In this document: positions 32,448 through 41,014 of the stretch, piece after piece
How positions within the stretch are numbered: position 1 is the stretch's first letter
How the letters are laid out: each line of letters opens with the position of its first letter
From: Rubellimicrobium arenae
GTDB taxonomy: Bacteria > Pseudomonadota > Alphaproteobacteria > Rhodobacterales > Rhodobacteraceae
Assembly: GCF_017916275.1 (NCBI RefSeq)
Contig: NZ_JAFMST010000007.1
Coordinates: forward strand, 62,001-126,000
DNA length: 64,000 nt
Direction of reading: 5' to 3'
Notes under the pieces: generated by a model
Told to the model about the DNA's origin: nothing
What the model saw: only the letters and a program-made list of their open reading frames with translations
Databases searched by the model: none
Made by a program: the position numbers and the translations under genes

Positions 32448-33770
32448 TCAGGATTCCCGGAACGCGCGGTGGAGATGGCTCTCGACGGGATGCAGGAGAT
32501 ACTCCAGCACCGAGCGTTCGCCGGTCTGGAGGAAAGCCTCGACCGGCATGCCCGGGATGAGGCTCACCCCGTCTCCGAGCCGGGCCAGCTGATCCGTGCC
32601 GACGGACAGGGTCACGCGATAGAAGCTCCGGCCCGTCTGCGGATCGTTGACCGCCGCCGCCGGGACCATCTCGACCTGCGCCTTCAGATGCGGCGTCGAG
32701 GCCGGATCGAGCGGCGCGATCACGATCTCGGCCGGCTGGCCGGGATGAACCTGGTCGATCGAACGGGGGTCGACCTGGAGCTCGAACTCGAACCCTTCGT
32801 CCAGGGGCATCACCTGAAGCAGGGTATCGCCCGGACCGACGACGCCGCCGACCGTCGCCACCTGCACCTCGTGGACGATGCCGTTCGAGGGGCTGCGGAT
32901 GACCGTGCGTTCCAGCTCGGCCGACCGCGTGATGATCTCGAGCACGAGCTCGTCCACCTTGGCCGAGGCGTCCCGCAGATCGGTGGCCACGCCCTCGCGG
33001 AACTCGCGCTCGTCCTGGAGCGTGCTGAGCCGGGCGTCCTCCATGTCGATGCGGACGCTCGCCATCTCGGCCTCAAGGCTCGCGATCTCGCCCCGGAGGT
33101 CGGCGGCGGAACGGGTCATGTCGTTCAGCTCGCGCGTGGGGACGAGTCCGCGCCCATCGAGCTGGCGCATGTTCGCAAGATCCTCGTCCATGAGCGAGGC
33201 CTGGTCCCGCTTGGCCGCGATCTGGGCCCCCAGTCCGGTCAGGCGTGCCTCGCCCTGGCGCAGCGCTTCGGCCAGCTGGTCGCGGGCGCCCCGGAGGACG
33301 TCGGCACGGGCGGCAAAGATGCGGCTTTGCGCCTGCTCGGACCGCGAGGTGTCGGGGCGGGTGAAGGGCAGGTCCGGATAGTCGAACGCCGGTTCGGACA
33401 GCCCCGCCTGCTCCGCCTCCAGACGCGCCTTCAGCGCAAGAGCGTCGGCCAGCCGCACGCGGGCGATGTTCAGGTTCGTCTGCACCAGCGTCGAGTCGAG
33501 CCGGAGCAGTTCTTGGCCTGCAACGACGCGATCGCCGTTCTTGGCCTCGATGGCCCGGACGATGCCGCCGTCCAGCGATTGCACCAGCTGCGGCCGGCCC
33601 GCCACCGTGATCTGGCCCGAGCTGACGACCGCCCCTTCGATCTTGGTGAAGGTGGCCCAGCCACCGAACCCGGCGAACAGGAGAGCCAGTCCGGCGACGC
33701 CCAGCCGCACGGGGCGGCGCAGGTCCGTCGCGGGGATGAGGTCGATACCGGCAACGGCGGCAGCAGTCAT
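32448..33770 (-). CDS. HlyD family type I secretion membrane-fusion protein
   Basis: 440 residues. Cytoplasmic N-terminus, one membrane helix about 21-44 (LGVAGLALLFAGFGGWATF), then a first lipoyl half (GRPQLVQSLDGGIVRAIEAKNGDRVVAGQELLRLD), a long coiled coil (about 100-290), the second lipoyl half (SPSNGIVHEVQVATVGGVV) and a beta-barrel domain ending IPGMPVEAFLQTGERSVLEYLLHP, all typical of PrtE/HlyD adapters. It bridges the ABC transporter at 33767 and an outer-membrane TolC, which is not in the window. Overlaps the ABC gene by 4 bases. Confidence 0.92.
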   Translation of the reverse strand: MTAAAVAGIDLIPATDLRRPVRLGVAGLALLFAGFGGWATFTKIEGAVVSSGQITVAGRPQLVQSLDGGIVRAIEAKNGDRVVAGQELLRLDSTLVQTNLNIARVRLADALALKARLEAEQAGLSEPAFDYPDLPFTRPDTSRSEQAQSRIFAARADVLRGARDQLAEALRQGEARLTGLGAQIAAKRDQASLMDEDLANMRQLDGRGLVPTRELNDMTRSAADLRGEIASLEAEMASVRIDMEDARLSTLQDEREFREGVATDLRDASAKVDELVLEIITRSAELERTVIRSPSNGIVHEVQVATVGGVVGPGDTLLQVMPLDEGFEFELQVDPRSIDQVHPGQPAEIVIAPLDPASTPHLKAQVEMVPAAAVNDPQTGRSFYRVTLSVGTDQLARLGDGVSLIPGMPVEAFLQTGERSVLEYLLHPVESHLHRAFRES

Positions 33771-35896
33771 GACATCCTCATGGTCTGGTGAGCCTTCTCG
33801 GCGGCGGCACGGCTGCGTGCGGCACGCTGGTCGGCAAGGCGCTTCATGGCCGCAGCCACGTTGGGCGGCGGGGAGAACTCGGCCTCGGACGCCCCGTTCG
33901 CCTCAGCGGCGGGCTGGACCTCCCGGTGGATCTCCGGATCGTTGGCGGGGCGCCCGGACGCGGCCTCGGCTCCGGCCCGGACCACGAAGGGCTCCCAGGG
34001 CTGTCGGGCCGCGACGGGCAGTTCGGCGGACTGGCGCTGCGGACCGGCCGACAGGGGCAGGTTCGCCGGCGCCGGGACCTCATGCTCCTGAGCCGGCTGG
34101 ATGGGCCCGAAGCGGTGCACCTGCCCATCCTTCAGCACGAGAACCTTGTTCAGGGCGGCCATGGCGGCCGGCCTGTGGGTCACGACAATGACCACCGACC
34201 CGGCGTCCCGGAGCCGCGTGATGACCTGGCCCAGGGCTTCGTCGCCCGCGGCGTCCAGGTGGGCGTTGGGCTCGTCGAGCACGATGAGGCGGGGCATCCC
34301 GCAGACCGCCCGGGCGAGGCCGAGCCGCTGCATCTGGCCGCCCGACAGCACGGCTCCGGTCGCGCCGCCGATCTCGGTCGCATAGCCCTGCGGCAGCGCC
34401 AGGATCATGTCATGGATGCCGACCATGCGGGCCGCCTCGATGACCGTGGCGTCCGTCACCTCGGGATCGAACCGGGCGATCACGTCCCGGGCGGTGCCCG
34501 GCAGCAGGTCCGGCAGCTGCGGGAGGTAACCCACGAAGCGACCCAGCCGCGCCGGATCCCACTGGTCGAGCGTGGCGCCATCGAGGCGCACCTCGCCGCT
34601 GTCCGGCCGGACGATCCCCATCAGGGCGCGCACCAGCGTGGACTTGCCGCTGCCCGAGTTGCCGATCACGGCCAGGCCATCGCCCGGCTCGAGAGCGAAG
34701 GTCACCTTGTCGAGGAGCGGACGACGCTCCCCCTGCCCCTGGGCCACCGGCGCGAGCTTGGTGAGGTCGCGGACCTCGAACTGCCCCTTGGGCTCGGGCA
34801 GTTCCACGATGCGGGCGGCGGCGGGCGCGTCGGACAGGACGCGCTCGAGAGAGCGGCGCGCGAGGACGGCCTTTTGGATGCCGCGCCAGCCGCCGATGAT
34901 CTGGTCCACCGGCGCCAGGGCGCGCCCGGACAGGATGGAGGAGGCCACGATCATCCCGCCCGAGATCTCGCCCTGGATGACGAGCCAGGCGCCAGCCGTC
35001 AGGATCGCGGACTGAAGGAACATGCGGAAGGCGCGGCTCGTGGCGGACAGCACCTCGGCCGGATGGCCCGAGGTCTGGCCGGCCGCCAGGGCCGCCTGCC
35101 GGTACTGCTGCCAGCGCCGCATCAGGGCGGCCTGCATCCCCATGCCGAAGATCGCCTCGGCGCCGCGGCGCGACCGATCGACCAGGTCACGCTCCATGGC
35201 TTCGCGCGCCATGGTCTGGGCGATCGGCTTGCGCGTCAGCAGGTGGTTCAGCATGGCCAGCATCGCCGTGACCAGGGCACCCGCCACCGTGAGCCAGCCC
35301 AGCACGGGGTGCACCAGGAACAGGACGCCCAGGTACAACGGCACCAGCGGCACGTCGAAGAGGGCGCCCATGGTTCCCCCCGAGATGAAGGAGCGGAGCG
35401 TGTCGAGGTTCTGCAGGGGCTGCGGCGACGGCTCATTGGTCGCCGAGGCGCCGCGCGAAACGGCCGGAAGCCCGCTGCGCAGGAACAGGCCGAAGGCCTG
35501 GGTCCCAAGCACCTGGTCCAGCCGAACCGCCGCCAGGCCCAGGATGCGGGCCCGCAGGAAGTCGAAGAACCCGAGAAAGGCGTAAAGGACGACGACGATC
35601 CCGAAGAGGGCAACCAGCGTCTCGACGGACCGGCTCGACAGCACCCGGTCATAGACCTGGAGCATGTAGATGGAGCCGGTCAGCATCAGGATGTTGAGGA
35701 TGATGCTGAAGCCGAACACGACGGCGCAGGTGCGCCGAAGGCCGCGCAGCGCCTGTTCAAGCGCCGCCCGTGGCTGGATCAGCCCCTGTGCCGGGGCTGC
35801 CTTGGGGGAACGGATCTCCTCCGCAGCGGCCGGCATGCCAGCCGGCCGCATGTCGCCCTGCGATGGCAGGACGGCATTGATTGCCATCGTCCGCAT
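33767..35896 (-). CDS. Type I secretion ABC transporter (permease-ATPase, PrtD-like)
   Basis: 709 residues. N-terminal ~50 residues are unordered, then about six membrane helices (about 60-340), then the ATPase with Walker A GNSGSGKS (412-419), LSGGQ signature (517-521), Walker B LIVLDEPNAHLD and switch His in VVTHRP. Family length is about 580, so the ~105-residue C-terminal tail rich in Pro, Glu and Ala is extra. It probably drives export of the beta-helix protein encoded downstream. Promoter expected in the 186 bases before the start (35897-36082), where I see no clear box. Confidence 0.92.
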   Translation of the reverse strand: MRTMAINAVLPSQGDMRPAGMPAAAEEIRSPKAAPAQGLIQPRAALEQALRGLRRTCAVVFGFSIILNILMLTGSIYMLQVYDRVLSSRSVETLVALFGIVVVLYAFLGFFDFLRARILGLAAVRLDQVLGTQAFGLFLRSGLPAVSRGASATNEPSPQPLQNLDTLRSFISGGTMGALFDVPLVPLYLGVLFLVHPVLGWLTVAGALVTAMLAMLNHLLTRKPIAQTMAREAMERDLVDRSRRGAEAIFGMGMQAALMRRWQQYRQAALAAGQTSGHPAEVLSATSRAFRMFLQSAILTAGAWLVIQGEISGGMIVASSILSGRALAPVDQIIGGWRGIQKAVLARRSLERVLSDAPAAARIVELPEPKGQFEVRDLTKLAPVAQGQGERRPLLDKVTFALEPGDGLAVIGNSGSGKSTLVRALMGIVRPDSGEVRLDGATLDQWDPARLGRFVGYLPQLPDLLPGTARDVIARFDPEVTDATVIEAARMVGIHDMILALPQGYATEIGGATGAVLSGGQMQRLGLARAVCGMPRLIVLDEPNAHLDAAGDEALGQVITRLRDAGSVVIVVTHRPAAMAALNKVLVLKDGQVHRFGPIQPAQEHEVPAPANLPLSAGPQRQSAELPVAARQPWEPFVVRAGAEAASGRPANDPEIHREVQPAAEANGASEAEFSPPPNVAAAMKRLADQRAARSRAAAEKAHQTMRMS

Positions 35897-36082
35897 TGCT
35901 TTGTCCCACGTCCGAGATTGGTGTTCTTGCCGAACTGTCTGCTCGGTCCGTGCGACGGGTCGCGTGCAACTCAGTCCATTTCAAGGCACTATGCGGGCAA
36001 TGCTGCGGATCGGTGGGAAGCCGCGCAGGTCGTGCGGGCTTTCGCCGACTCACCGCCGACGATGCCCAGAGTTTAGGCTCGC

Positions 36083-37132
36083 TTAGGAAGCTGTGCGGCC
36101 AAAGGCCAAGGCACGGGCCTCGGGCGACAGGCGCGAGCGGACCGAGCTGGGAGGCGGAAGGTTCAGCGATCCCGCCATGATCGTCCAGGCTTCAAGGCCG
36201 TGTCCCTTCGCCGCGAGCTGCCCCGCCTTGTAGAGCGAGTAGACCAGCCCGATCGGGAGCGACCACGGCCGGAAGCGCCGCAGGAACAGCATCCGGCCCC
36301 GGTGCTTGAAGTAGAGCGAGAACGGCGACGCCGGCCGCCCGATCGACGGCGAGCCGATCGCGGTGCCCGCGCGGTGATAGACGAACGCCTCGGGGCAATA
36401 GGCCAGGGGCAACGCCCCCCGGCGCAGCGCCCAGTCCACCTCCTCGTAATAAAGGAAGTAGTCCTCCCGCATCGGACCCACCGCCTCGTAGAAGGCGCGG
36501 GACACGACCATGCTCGCTCCGGTGATGAAGTCGAGCGCGGTGGGATCGGGCGGCGGGGTGGTGTCGTGCGGCTTGAACTGGTTCACGTTGCCGGTGACGC
36601 CCGTCGTCCACTTCACGTAGCCGCCATCGAGCTGGATGCGGTCAGATGTGTCGGCCAGGTAGATCAGCCGCCCTCCCATCAGGCCGAAGCCGGCGGACGC
36701 CGTGGCAAAGGCGCGGGCGGCGCCGGGGGCGACCACGCTGTCGGGATTGAGCACCCAGAACCGGTCCAGTTCCGGCAGGCCGGCGAGATGGCTCAGCCCA
36801 CGGTTCACGCCCGCCGCAAAGCCGCCGTTCACGCCCGTCTCGATCAGGGTGATGCAGTGCCCCTCGGCGGGCAGGCGGTCGCCCGGGCCGTAAAGGGTCA
36901 CCGGCTTGGGCGTGGCGTCCCAGGAGAACGGGACGTCGGTCGGCGCCGCATAGCCGCTCCGTCCCGCGGCCCAGTCCTTCAGCACGGTCACGGTGTCATC
37001 GGTGGAGTCATTGTCCACCACCGAGATCAGGAGCCGCACGTCCCTGGCCGCCAGGAGGCTTTCCAGGCAGTCGAGGATGACGTCCGAGGAGTTGAAGGAG
37101 ACGATAACGACGCCAAGGGCAGGCAGGGTCAT
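36083..37132 (-). CDS. GT2 family glycosyltransferase
   Basis: 349 residues, soluble GT-A fold. VVIVSFNSSDVILDCLESLLA, VVDNDSTDDTV, GVNGGFAAGVNRGL, FWVLNPDSVV (DXD-like) and DYFLYYEEVDWALRRGALPLAYCPEAFVYHRAGTAIG are the WcaA/rhamnosyltransferase-type blocks. The EEVDW motif and HRAG loop point to dTDP-rhamnose or similar users, which suits the dTDP-rhamnose genes at 60-63 kb; donor not proven. Part of the leftward EPS block. Confidence 0.9.
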   Translation of the reverse strand: MTLPALGVVIVSFNSSDVILDCLESLLAARDVRLLISVVDNDSTDDTVTVLKDWAAGRSGYAAPTDVPFSWDATPKPVTLYGPGDRLPAEGHCITLIETGVNGGFAAGVNRGLSHLAGLPELDRFWVLNPDSVVAPGAARAFATASAGFGLMGGRLIYLADTSDRIQLDGGYVKWTTGVTGNVNQFKPHDTTPPPDPTALDFITGASMVVSRAFYEAVGPMREDYFLYYEEVDWALRRGALPLAYCPEAFVYHRAGTAIGSPSIGRPASPFSLYFKHRGRMLFLRRFRPWSLPIGLVYSLYKAGQLAAKGHGLEAWTIMAGSLNLPPPSSVRSRLSPEARALAFGRTAS

Positions 37133-37181
37133 GGAAGCTCGCGGCTGGTCAGGGGGACGGGGGGCAGGCGGCCTGGGCCGG

Positions 37182-38633
37182 TCAGGGGGTGCGGCGCCTC
37201 ATCGGCTGAACAGGCGGAAAGCGGGTGTAGCCTCCGCTGGCCAGGCCTGCGGGCCGGGGGATCGCTCCGGACTGTGGCGGGCGAAGGCTCGGCCCGGCGC
37301 CGACCCGGGGCGTCGGGGCAGCCTCGCCGGACGCGGGGGGTTGGTAGGTGATGAGCCACATGCCGCTCCCGAAGGTGAAGAAGACGTAGGAGTAGATGCT
37401 GCTCCAGATATGCACGGTGCAAAGGGTGAAGCTGAGACCCAGGATCGTGAACACCCAGCCACGGCGGATGTGCAGCACCACGGAGTCGGCGTCGAAGTTG
37501 CGCCGCATCACCTGGGCGGTGGCGAGCGCATAGCCTACGGCCAGCAGCAGGAAGCCCGGGATGCCGTAGCGGACGCCCATGACGAGCCAGAAGTTGTCCA
37601 TGCTTCCCGACACCATGAAGCGCGGGCGCACCCAGTCGTTCAGGCCGATGCCGAAGATCGGATTGGCCCAGACGTTCACCATGCCCCATTCGAAGATGAT
37701 GCCACGCCAGTAGGCGGTATGCGAGGAGAAGGTCGCATAGGTCATCAGCACCTTGATCGGGGACCGGTTCGAGAAGAGATCGACCCCGATGTAGAAGAGC
37801 ACGAACAGTCCGAAGAGGATCCACCACCGCTGCTTCACGGGCGCGAAGATCCACGACCAGGCGAACAGGCCGAACTGGAGGAAGATCGCCAGCAGCGCCC
37901 CGCTCGAGAGCGCCAGGAACCCCGAGCCCGCGACGACCATGCTGCTGAGGTAGCGCCAGATCGTTCCCGAGATCCCCCTGAGGGCGACGAAGGACATCGA
38001 GAGCGCCACCGAGCAGAACAGCCCGAAGTGGATCGGGTGCGCGAAGGTCAGCTGCACGCGTTCAAGGCCCATGCGCTTGTCGGCATTGCTGATCGTCACG
38101 CTGCTCAGGCCCGGCACCTTGCGGATCGTCTCGACGATGATCGGGTGGCCGGTCAGGGTTTCATAAAGCGTGAACGGCAGCATCAGGAGGATGATGAAGA
38201 CGAGACGCCGGCTCAGCGCCAGGAAGGCCTCGGGCGTCCGGACATAGGCGCGGCCGATCAGGTAACCCCCCAGGAACTCGAGGCCGACGGAGCCCGCCTG
38301 CTCGATCACCTTGTCGGGGTTGTTGTAGGCTAGGGCGATGATGGCCCAGAAGATGTGGGCGATGAACAGGTAGTCCGTCGGAAGGATCGGGCCGTAGCGC
38401 TTGGCCAGGAGGTTGATCAGGAGCGGAATGACCATGATCAGCAGCACAAGCCGCAGCGACGTCATGGCCAGCGGCCCCAGTTGGAAGCCGATCGGCAGGA
38501 TCGCGGCATAGACGTAGATCGACGCCTGCCAGGGCAGCTTCGACTTCCTCAGGGCCGCCCTGCGCTCGGGCGTGAGCGGGGCGCCCGACGCCGGGTTTAT
38601 GCTTCGACCGGGAATATCCTCGAGCACGGCCAC
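37182..38633 (-). CDS. O-antigen ligase/Wzy-like polymerase
   Basis: 483 residues with about ten hydrophobic segments spread from residue 38 to about 440 and a hydrophilic Pro-rich C-terminal tail of about 50. A large periplasmic loop (about 150-200) and a second loop around HTAYWRGIIFEWGMVNVWANPIFGIGLNDW match the Wzy/WaaL family. In a locus that has Wzx, Wzc and Wza proteins, polymerisation of the repeat unit in the periplasm is the likely role. Between two other leftward EPS genes. Confidence 0.85.
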   Translation of the reverse strand: MAVLEDIPGRSINPASGAPLTPERRAALRKSKLPWQASIYVYAAILPIGFQLGPLAMTSLRLVLLIMVIPLLINLLAKRYGPILPTDYLFIAHIFWAIIALAYNNPDKVIEQAGSVGLEFLGGYLIGRAYVRTPEAFLALSRRLVFIILLMLPFTLYETLTGHPIIVETIRKVPGLSSVTISNADKRMGLERVQLTFAHPIHFGLFCSVALSMSFVALRGISGTIWRYLSSMVVAGSGFLALSSGALLAIFLQFGLFAWSWIFAPVKQRWWILFGLFVLFYIGVDLFSNRSPIKVLMTYATFSSHTAYWRGIIFEWGMVNVWANPIFGIGLNDWVRPRFMVSGSMDNFWLVMGVRYGIPGFLLLAVGYALATAQVMRRNFDADSVVLHIRRGWVFTILGLSFTLCTVHIWSSIYSYVFFTFGSGMWLITYQPPASGEAAPTPRVGAGPSLRPPQSGAIPRPAGLASGGYTRFPPVQPMRRRTP

Positions 38634-38729
38634 GGCCTGGGTGATCCTTTCACTCGGGAGCGTATCGGCGGACGTTGTATCCGCCTTGGCGGGCGAATGC
38701 GACCCCGGCCCGACACAGGACGCCGGCGG

Positions 38730-39974
38730 TCATCGCGCCAGGACCATCAGGGGCGCGCCGATGCCCGTGCCGTCGAGCGGGCCGCCCGGCTTGGGCAGGA
38801 AGGACGCGGGATTGACGGGGTCCCCCCCGACGAAGACGGCCCCATAGAAGCCCGGCTCCATGCGGGTCCGGCCCTGGACGAACAGGTTGTCGGCCACCGT
38901 CCAGTCGCGCTGGTCCTCGGCGCCCACGATCTTGGAGACCACGTTTCCCATGACCCGCACGTTCGTGGATTCTGGCGTGACGCGGATCTGGGGCGTCCAG
39001 AGCGCGGTGTTGTCCTTCTCGCCCTTGGAGGTCGGGTTCTGGACCACGGTGTTGTTCAGGATGGAAAGCCCCGTGGCCTGCCCCACCGTGATGCCGTGAA
39101 GGTGGGCGTTCAGGATGAAGTTCCCCTCGATCGTGACGTTGCGGTAGAACATCTCGGGCCCGGCCCGGCCGCGGTCCACCTGCTCGTTCCGCATGAAGAT
39201 CGACTGGGTGAACAGGCCCCGCCCCGAGTTGAGGAGGTTGCCCCGGATCTGGATGTCCTCGGACGGGGCGTCGGTCCTGTTGGTCCAGAACTGGATCATG
39301 TCGGCGTGGTCCTTGGAGGTGGCCGACCGGGCGAAGTCGTGGATGTGGTTACCCTGGATCAGCACCTGCTGGACCTGCGCGAAGTCCATTCCGTCGGACC
39401 GGATGTCATGGACGTCGTTGCGCTGGATGGTGATGCCCCGGCTGCGCGAGACGAGAAGGCCGCGCGCGAACCCGCGGATGATGTTGTCCTCGAGGGTGAC
39501 GTCCGAGGAACCGGTCACGCTCAGCCCGAAGCCGGCCGGGAAGCCGTCGAGGCTCGGATCGTCGTCCTGCGCCACGTCGCCATCGAAGACGCCGTTGCGA
39601 ACGACGATGCCTTCCGAGCCCGAAATGCGGAACGGCCGGTAATGACGCGCATCGCCCGGCGTGAAGGTGTAGTCGAACAGGATCCCGTCCAGGACGACGT
39701 TGTGGACGCCGGACAGGCCCATCGAGGAAAAGCGCGGCGGATCGGAGGGGTCGGCCGCGGTCAGCACGAGAGGCTGCCCATCGGGCCAGGATGTCTTCTG
39801 CAAGGACAGGCCGCCCCAGTCGCCGCCTGCCAGGCGGAGGACGCCCCCGTCCTTGGCGGCCTCGAGGGCGCCGGCCAGGTCCCCGGGCCCGTTCAGGGTC
39901 ATGTCCGCATCCGCCCGTCCGTTGCCCGCCGCGAGCAGCAAGGCCGTCAGGATCATGGCACCAAGATGTCGCAT
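38730..39974 (-). CDS. Sec-exported right-handed beta-helix protein
   Basis: 414 residues. Signal peptide MRHLGAMILTALLLAAGNGRA with cleavage near ADA. The rest is a parallel beta-helix (NVVLDGILFDYTF, GIVVRNGVFDGD, DVTLEDNIIRGF, GITIQRNDVHDIRSDGMDF, DHADMIQFW 222-230). It aligns along its length with the first ~390 residues of the protein at 29939, including DGMDF, HIHDF and D-H-x-D-M-I-Q-F-W, but has no PKD/LamG tail. Likely periplasmic, acting on the polysaccharide as lyase or epimerase (inference). GGAGGGAAC precedes ATG 39974; the longer ORF upstream is noncoding. Confidence 0.87.
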   Translation of the reverse strand: MRHLGAMILTALLLAAGNGRADADMTLNGPGDLAGALEAAKDGGVLRLAGGDWGGLSLQKTSWPDGQPLVLTAADPSDPPRFSSMGLSGVHNVVLDGILFDYTFTPGDARHYRPFRISGSEGIVVRNGVFDGDVAQDDDPSLDGFPAGFGLSVTGSSDVTLEDNIIRGFARGLLVSRSRGITIQRNDVHDIRSDGMDFAQVQQVLIQGNHIHDFARSATSKDHADMIQFWTNRTDAPSEDIQIRGNLLNSGRGLFTQSIFMRNEQVDRGRAGPEMFYRNVTIEGNFILNAHLHGITVGQATGLSILNNTVVQNPTSKGEKDNTALWTPQIRVTPESTNVRVMGNVVSKIVGAEDQRDWTVADNLFVQGRTRMEPGFYGAVFVGGDPVNPASFLPKPGGPLDGTGIGAPLMVLAR

Positions 39975-40085
39975 CGTTCCCTCCAGGAGCGGGGCCGCGG
40001 CCGTAGTCTGGCGCAGGATCGGCGGTTCGGCCAGACCGCGGCGCCGTCGGATGGGCGGGGGCCTGCCGGCGCCCCGGCCCATGCC

Positions 40086-41003
40086 TTATTTATAGCTCGT
40101 CAGATCGACCGGGTGGCGGACGAGGTCCCTGAGCCGGGCGTTGCTGGCCGCGTAATGGCCTGCGAACCGGCTGCGGACATAGTCGCTGACGGGAGTCCGC
40201 GCCTTGAACATGCTGTTCACGAAGGGTCGGCGCAGGAGGTAGCTCGTGCCCTTGAAGACCGAGTCGGATGCCGGGCCGAGCGAGATGGCCGGGGTCCTGT
40301 CGAGGGCGGATGTCCTGATGTGGTTGACCCGGCGGAGCACGGGCACCGCATATTCCGGATCGCTGGCTCCCCGGACCTTCCGGGCCTCCGGCGACAGCCC
40401 CTGGAACCCTGTATTGCCCGCGAACTCGGCCAGGGATGCCGCCGTGTCGTCCATCGCCTTCCTCAGCCCTTCCTGGGGAAGGACGAAGACGTTCTCGGCG
40501 CCGAAGAGGTCCTGGTAAAGCCCGACCAGCCGGTCGTATTCGAAGTGCTCGGGCGCGAAGCCGAAATAGCCAAGCTCGCTTTCCCCGTCGAAGAACCGGG
40601 CGATCGGCATGGTGCCGCCGCGCCGGATGTACTGCATGTAGACGGACGGCAGGATCCGGGTCTGTTCACGGATCGAGACCAGGATGCGCGCGTCGGGCGC
40701 CACGTCGCGAAGGCGGCGGGCGTAGTCGTCGCTTTCGCGTCCTCCGAAGAAGGGATTTCCCGAGATGAGCTCGGACGAGATCACGGGCGTCTCGTTGTCA
40801 GGGACCTGGGCCCGGCGCTCGGCGATCAGGTCGCGCATGGCGTCCGGCGCGAACTGGAGGCCATGCGGCCGCAGGAGCCCGTCGAACACCTCCTTGTGGG
40901 AGAGGACCTGCCGGTAGCCGTGCACCGGTGTGAACAGCGCGTTCTGCATCCAGGTCGTGGCGGTCTTGTGGTACCCCACATGGAGAAGGAGCGGACGCGT
41001 CAT
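40086..41003 (-). CDS. Sulfotransferase family protein
   Basis: About 305 residues. LLLHVGYHKTATTWMQNALF is a PAPS-binding loop of the bacterial sulfotransferase type, and ARILVSIREQTRILPSVYMQYIRRGG is the 3'-phosphate-binding region. Related proteins occur in EPS and glycolipid loci. ATG 41003 has GAGGAAT upstream; the open frame continues far upstream but only as the flippase gene in another frame. It starts 11 bases after the Wzx-like gene, so both are cotranscribed. A sulfated polymer is suggested, not shown. Confidence 0.83.
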   Translation of the reverse strand: MTRPLLLHVGYHKTATTWMQNALFTPVHGYRQVLSHKEVFDGLLRPHGLQFAPDAMRDLIAERRAQVPDNETPVISSELISGNPFFGGRESDDYARRLRDVAPDARILVSIREQTRILPSVYMQYIRRGGTMPIARFFDGESELGYFGFAPEHFEYDRLVGLYQDLFGAENVFVLPQEGLRKAMDDTAASLAEFAGNTGFQGLSPEARKVRGASDPEYAVPVLRRVNHIRTSALDRTPAISLGPASDSVFKGTSYLLRRPFVNSMFKARTPVSDYVRSRFAGHYAASNARLRDLVRHPVDLTSYK

Positions 41004-41014
41004 ACGATTCCTCT

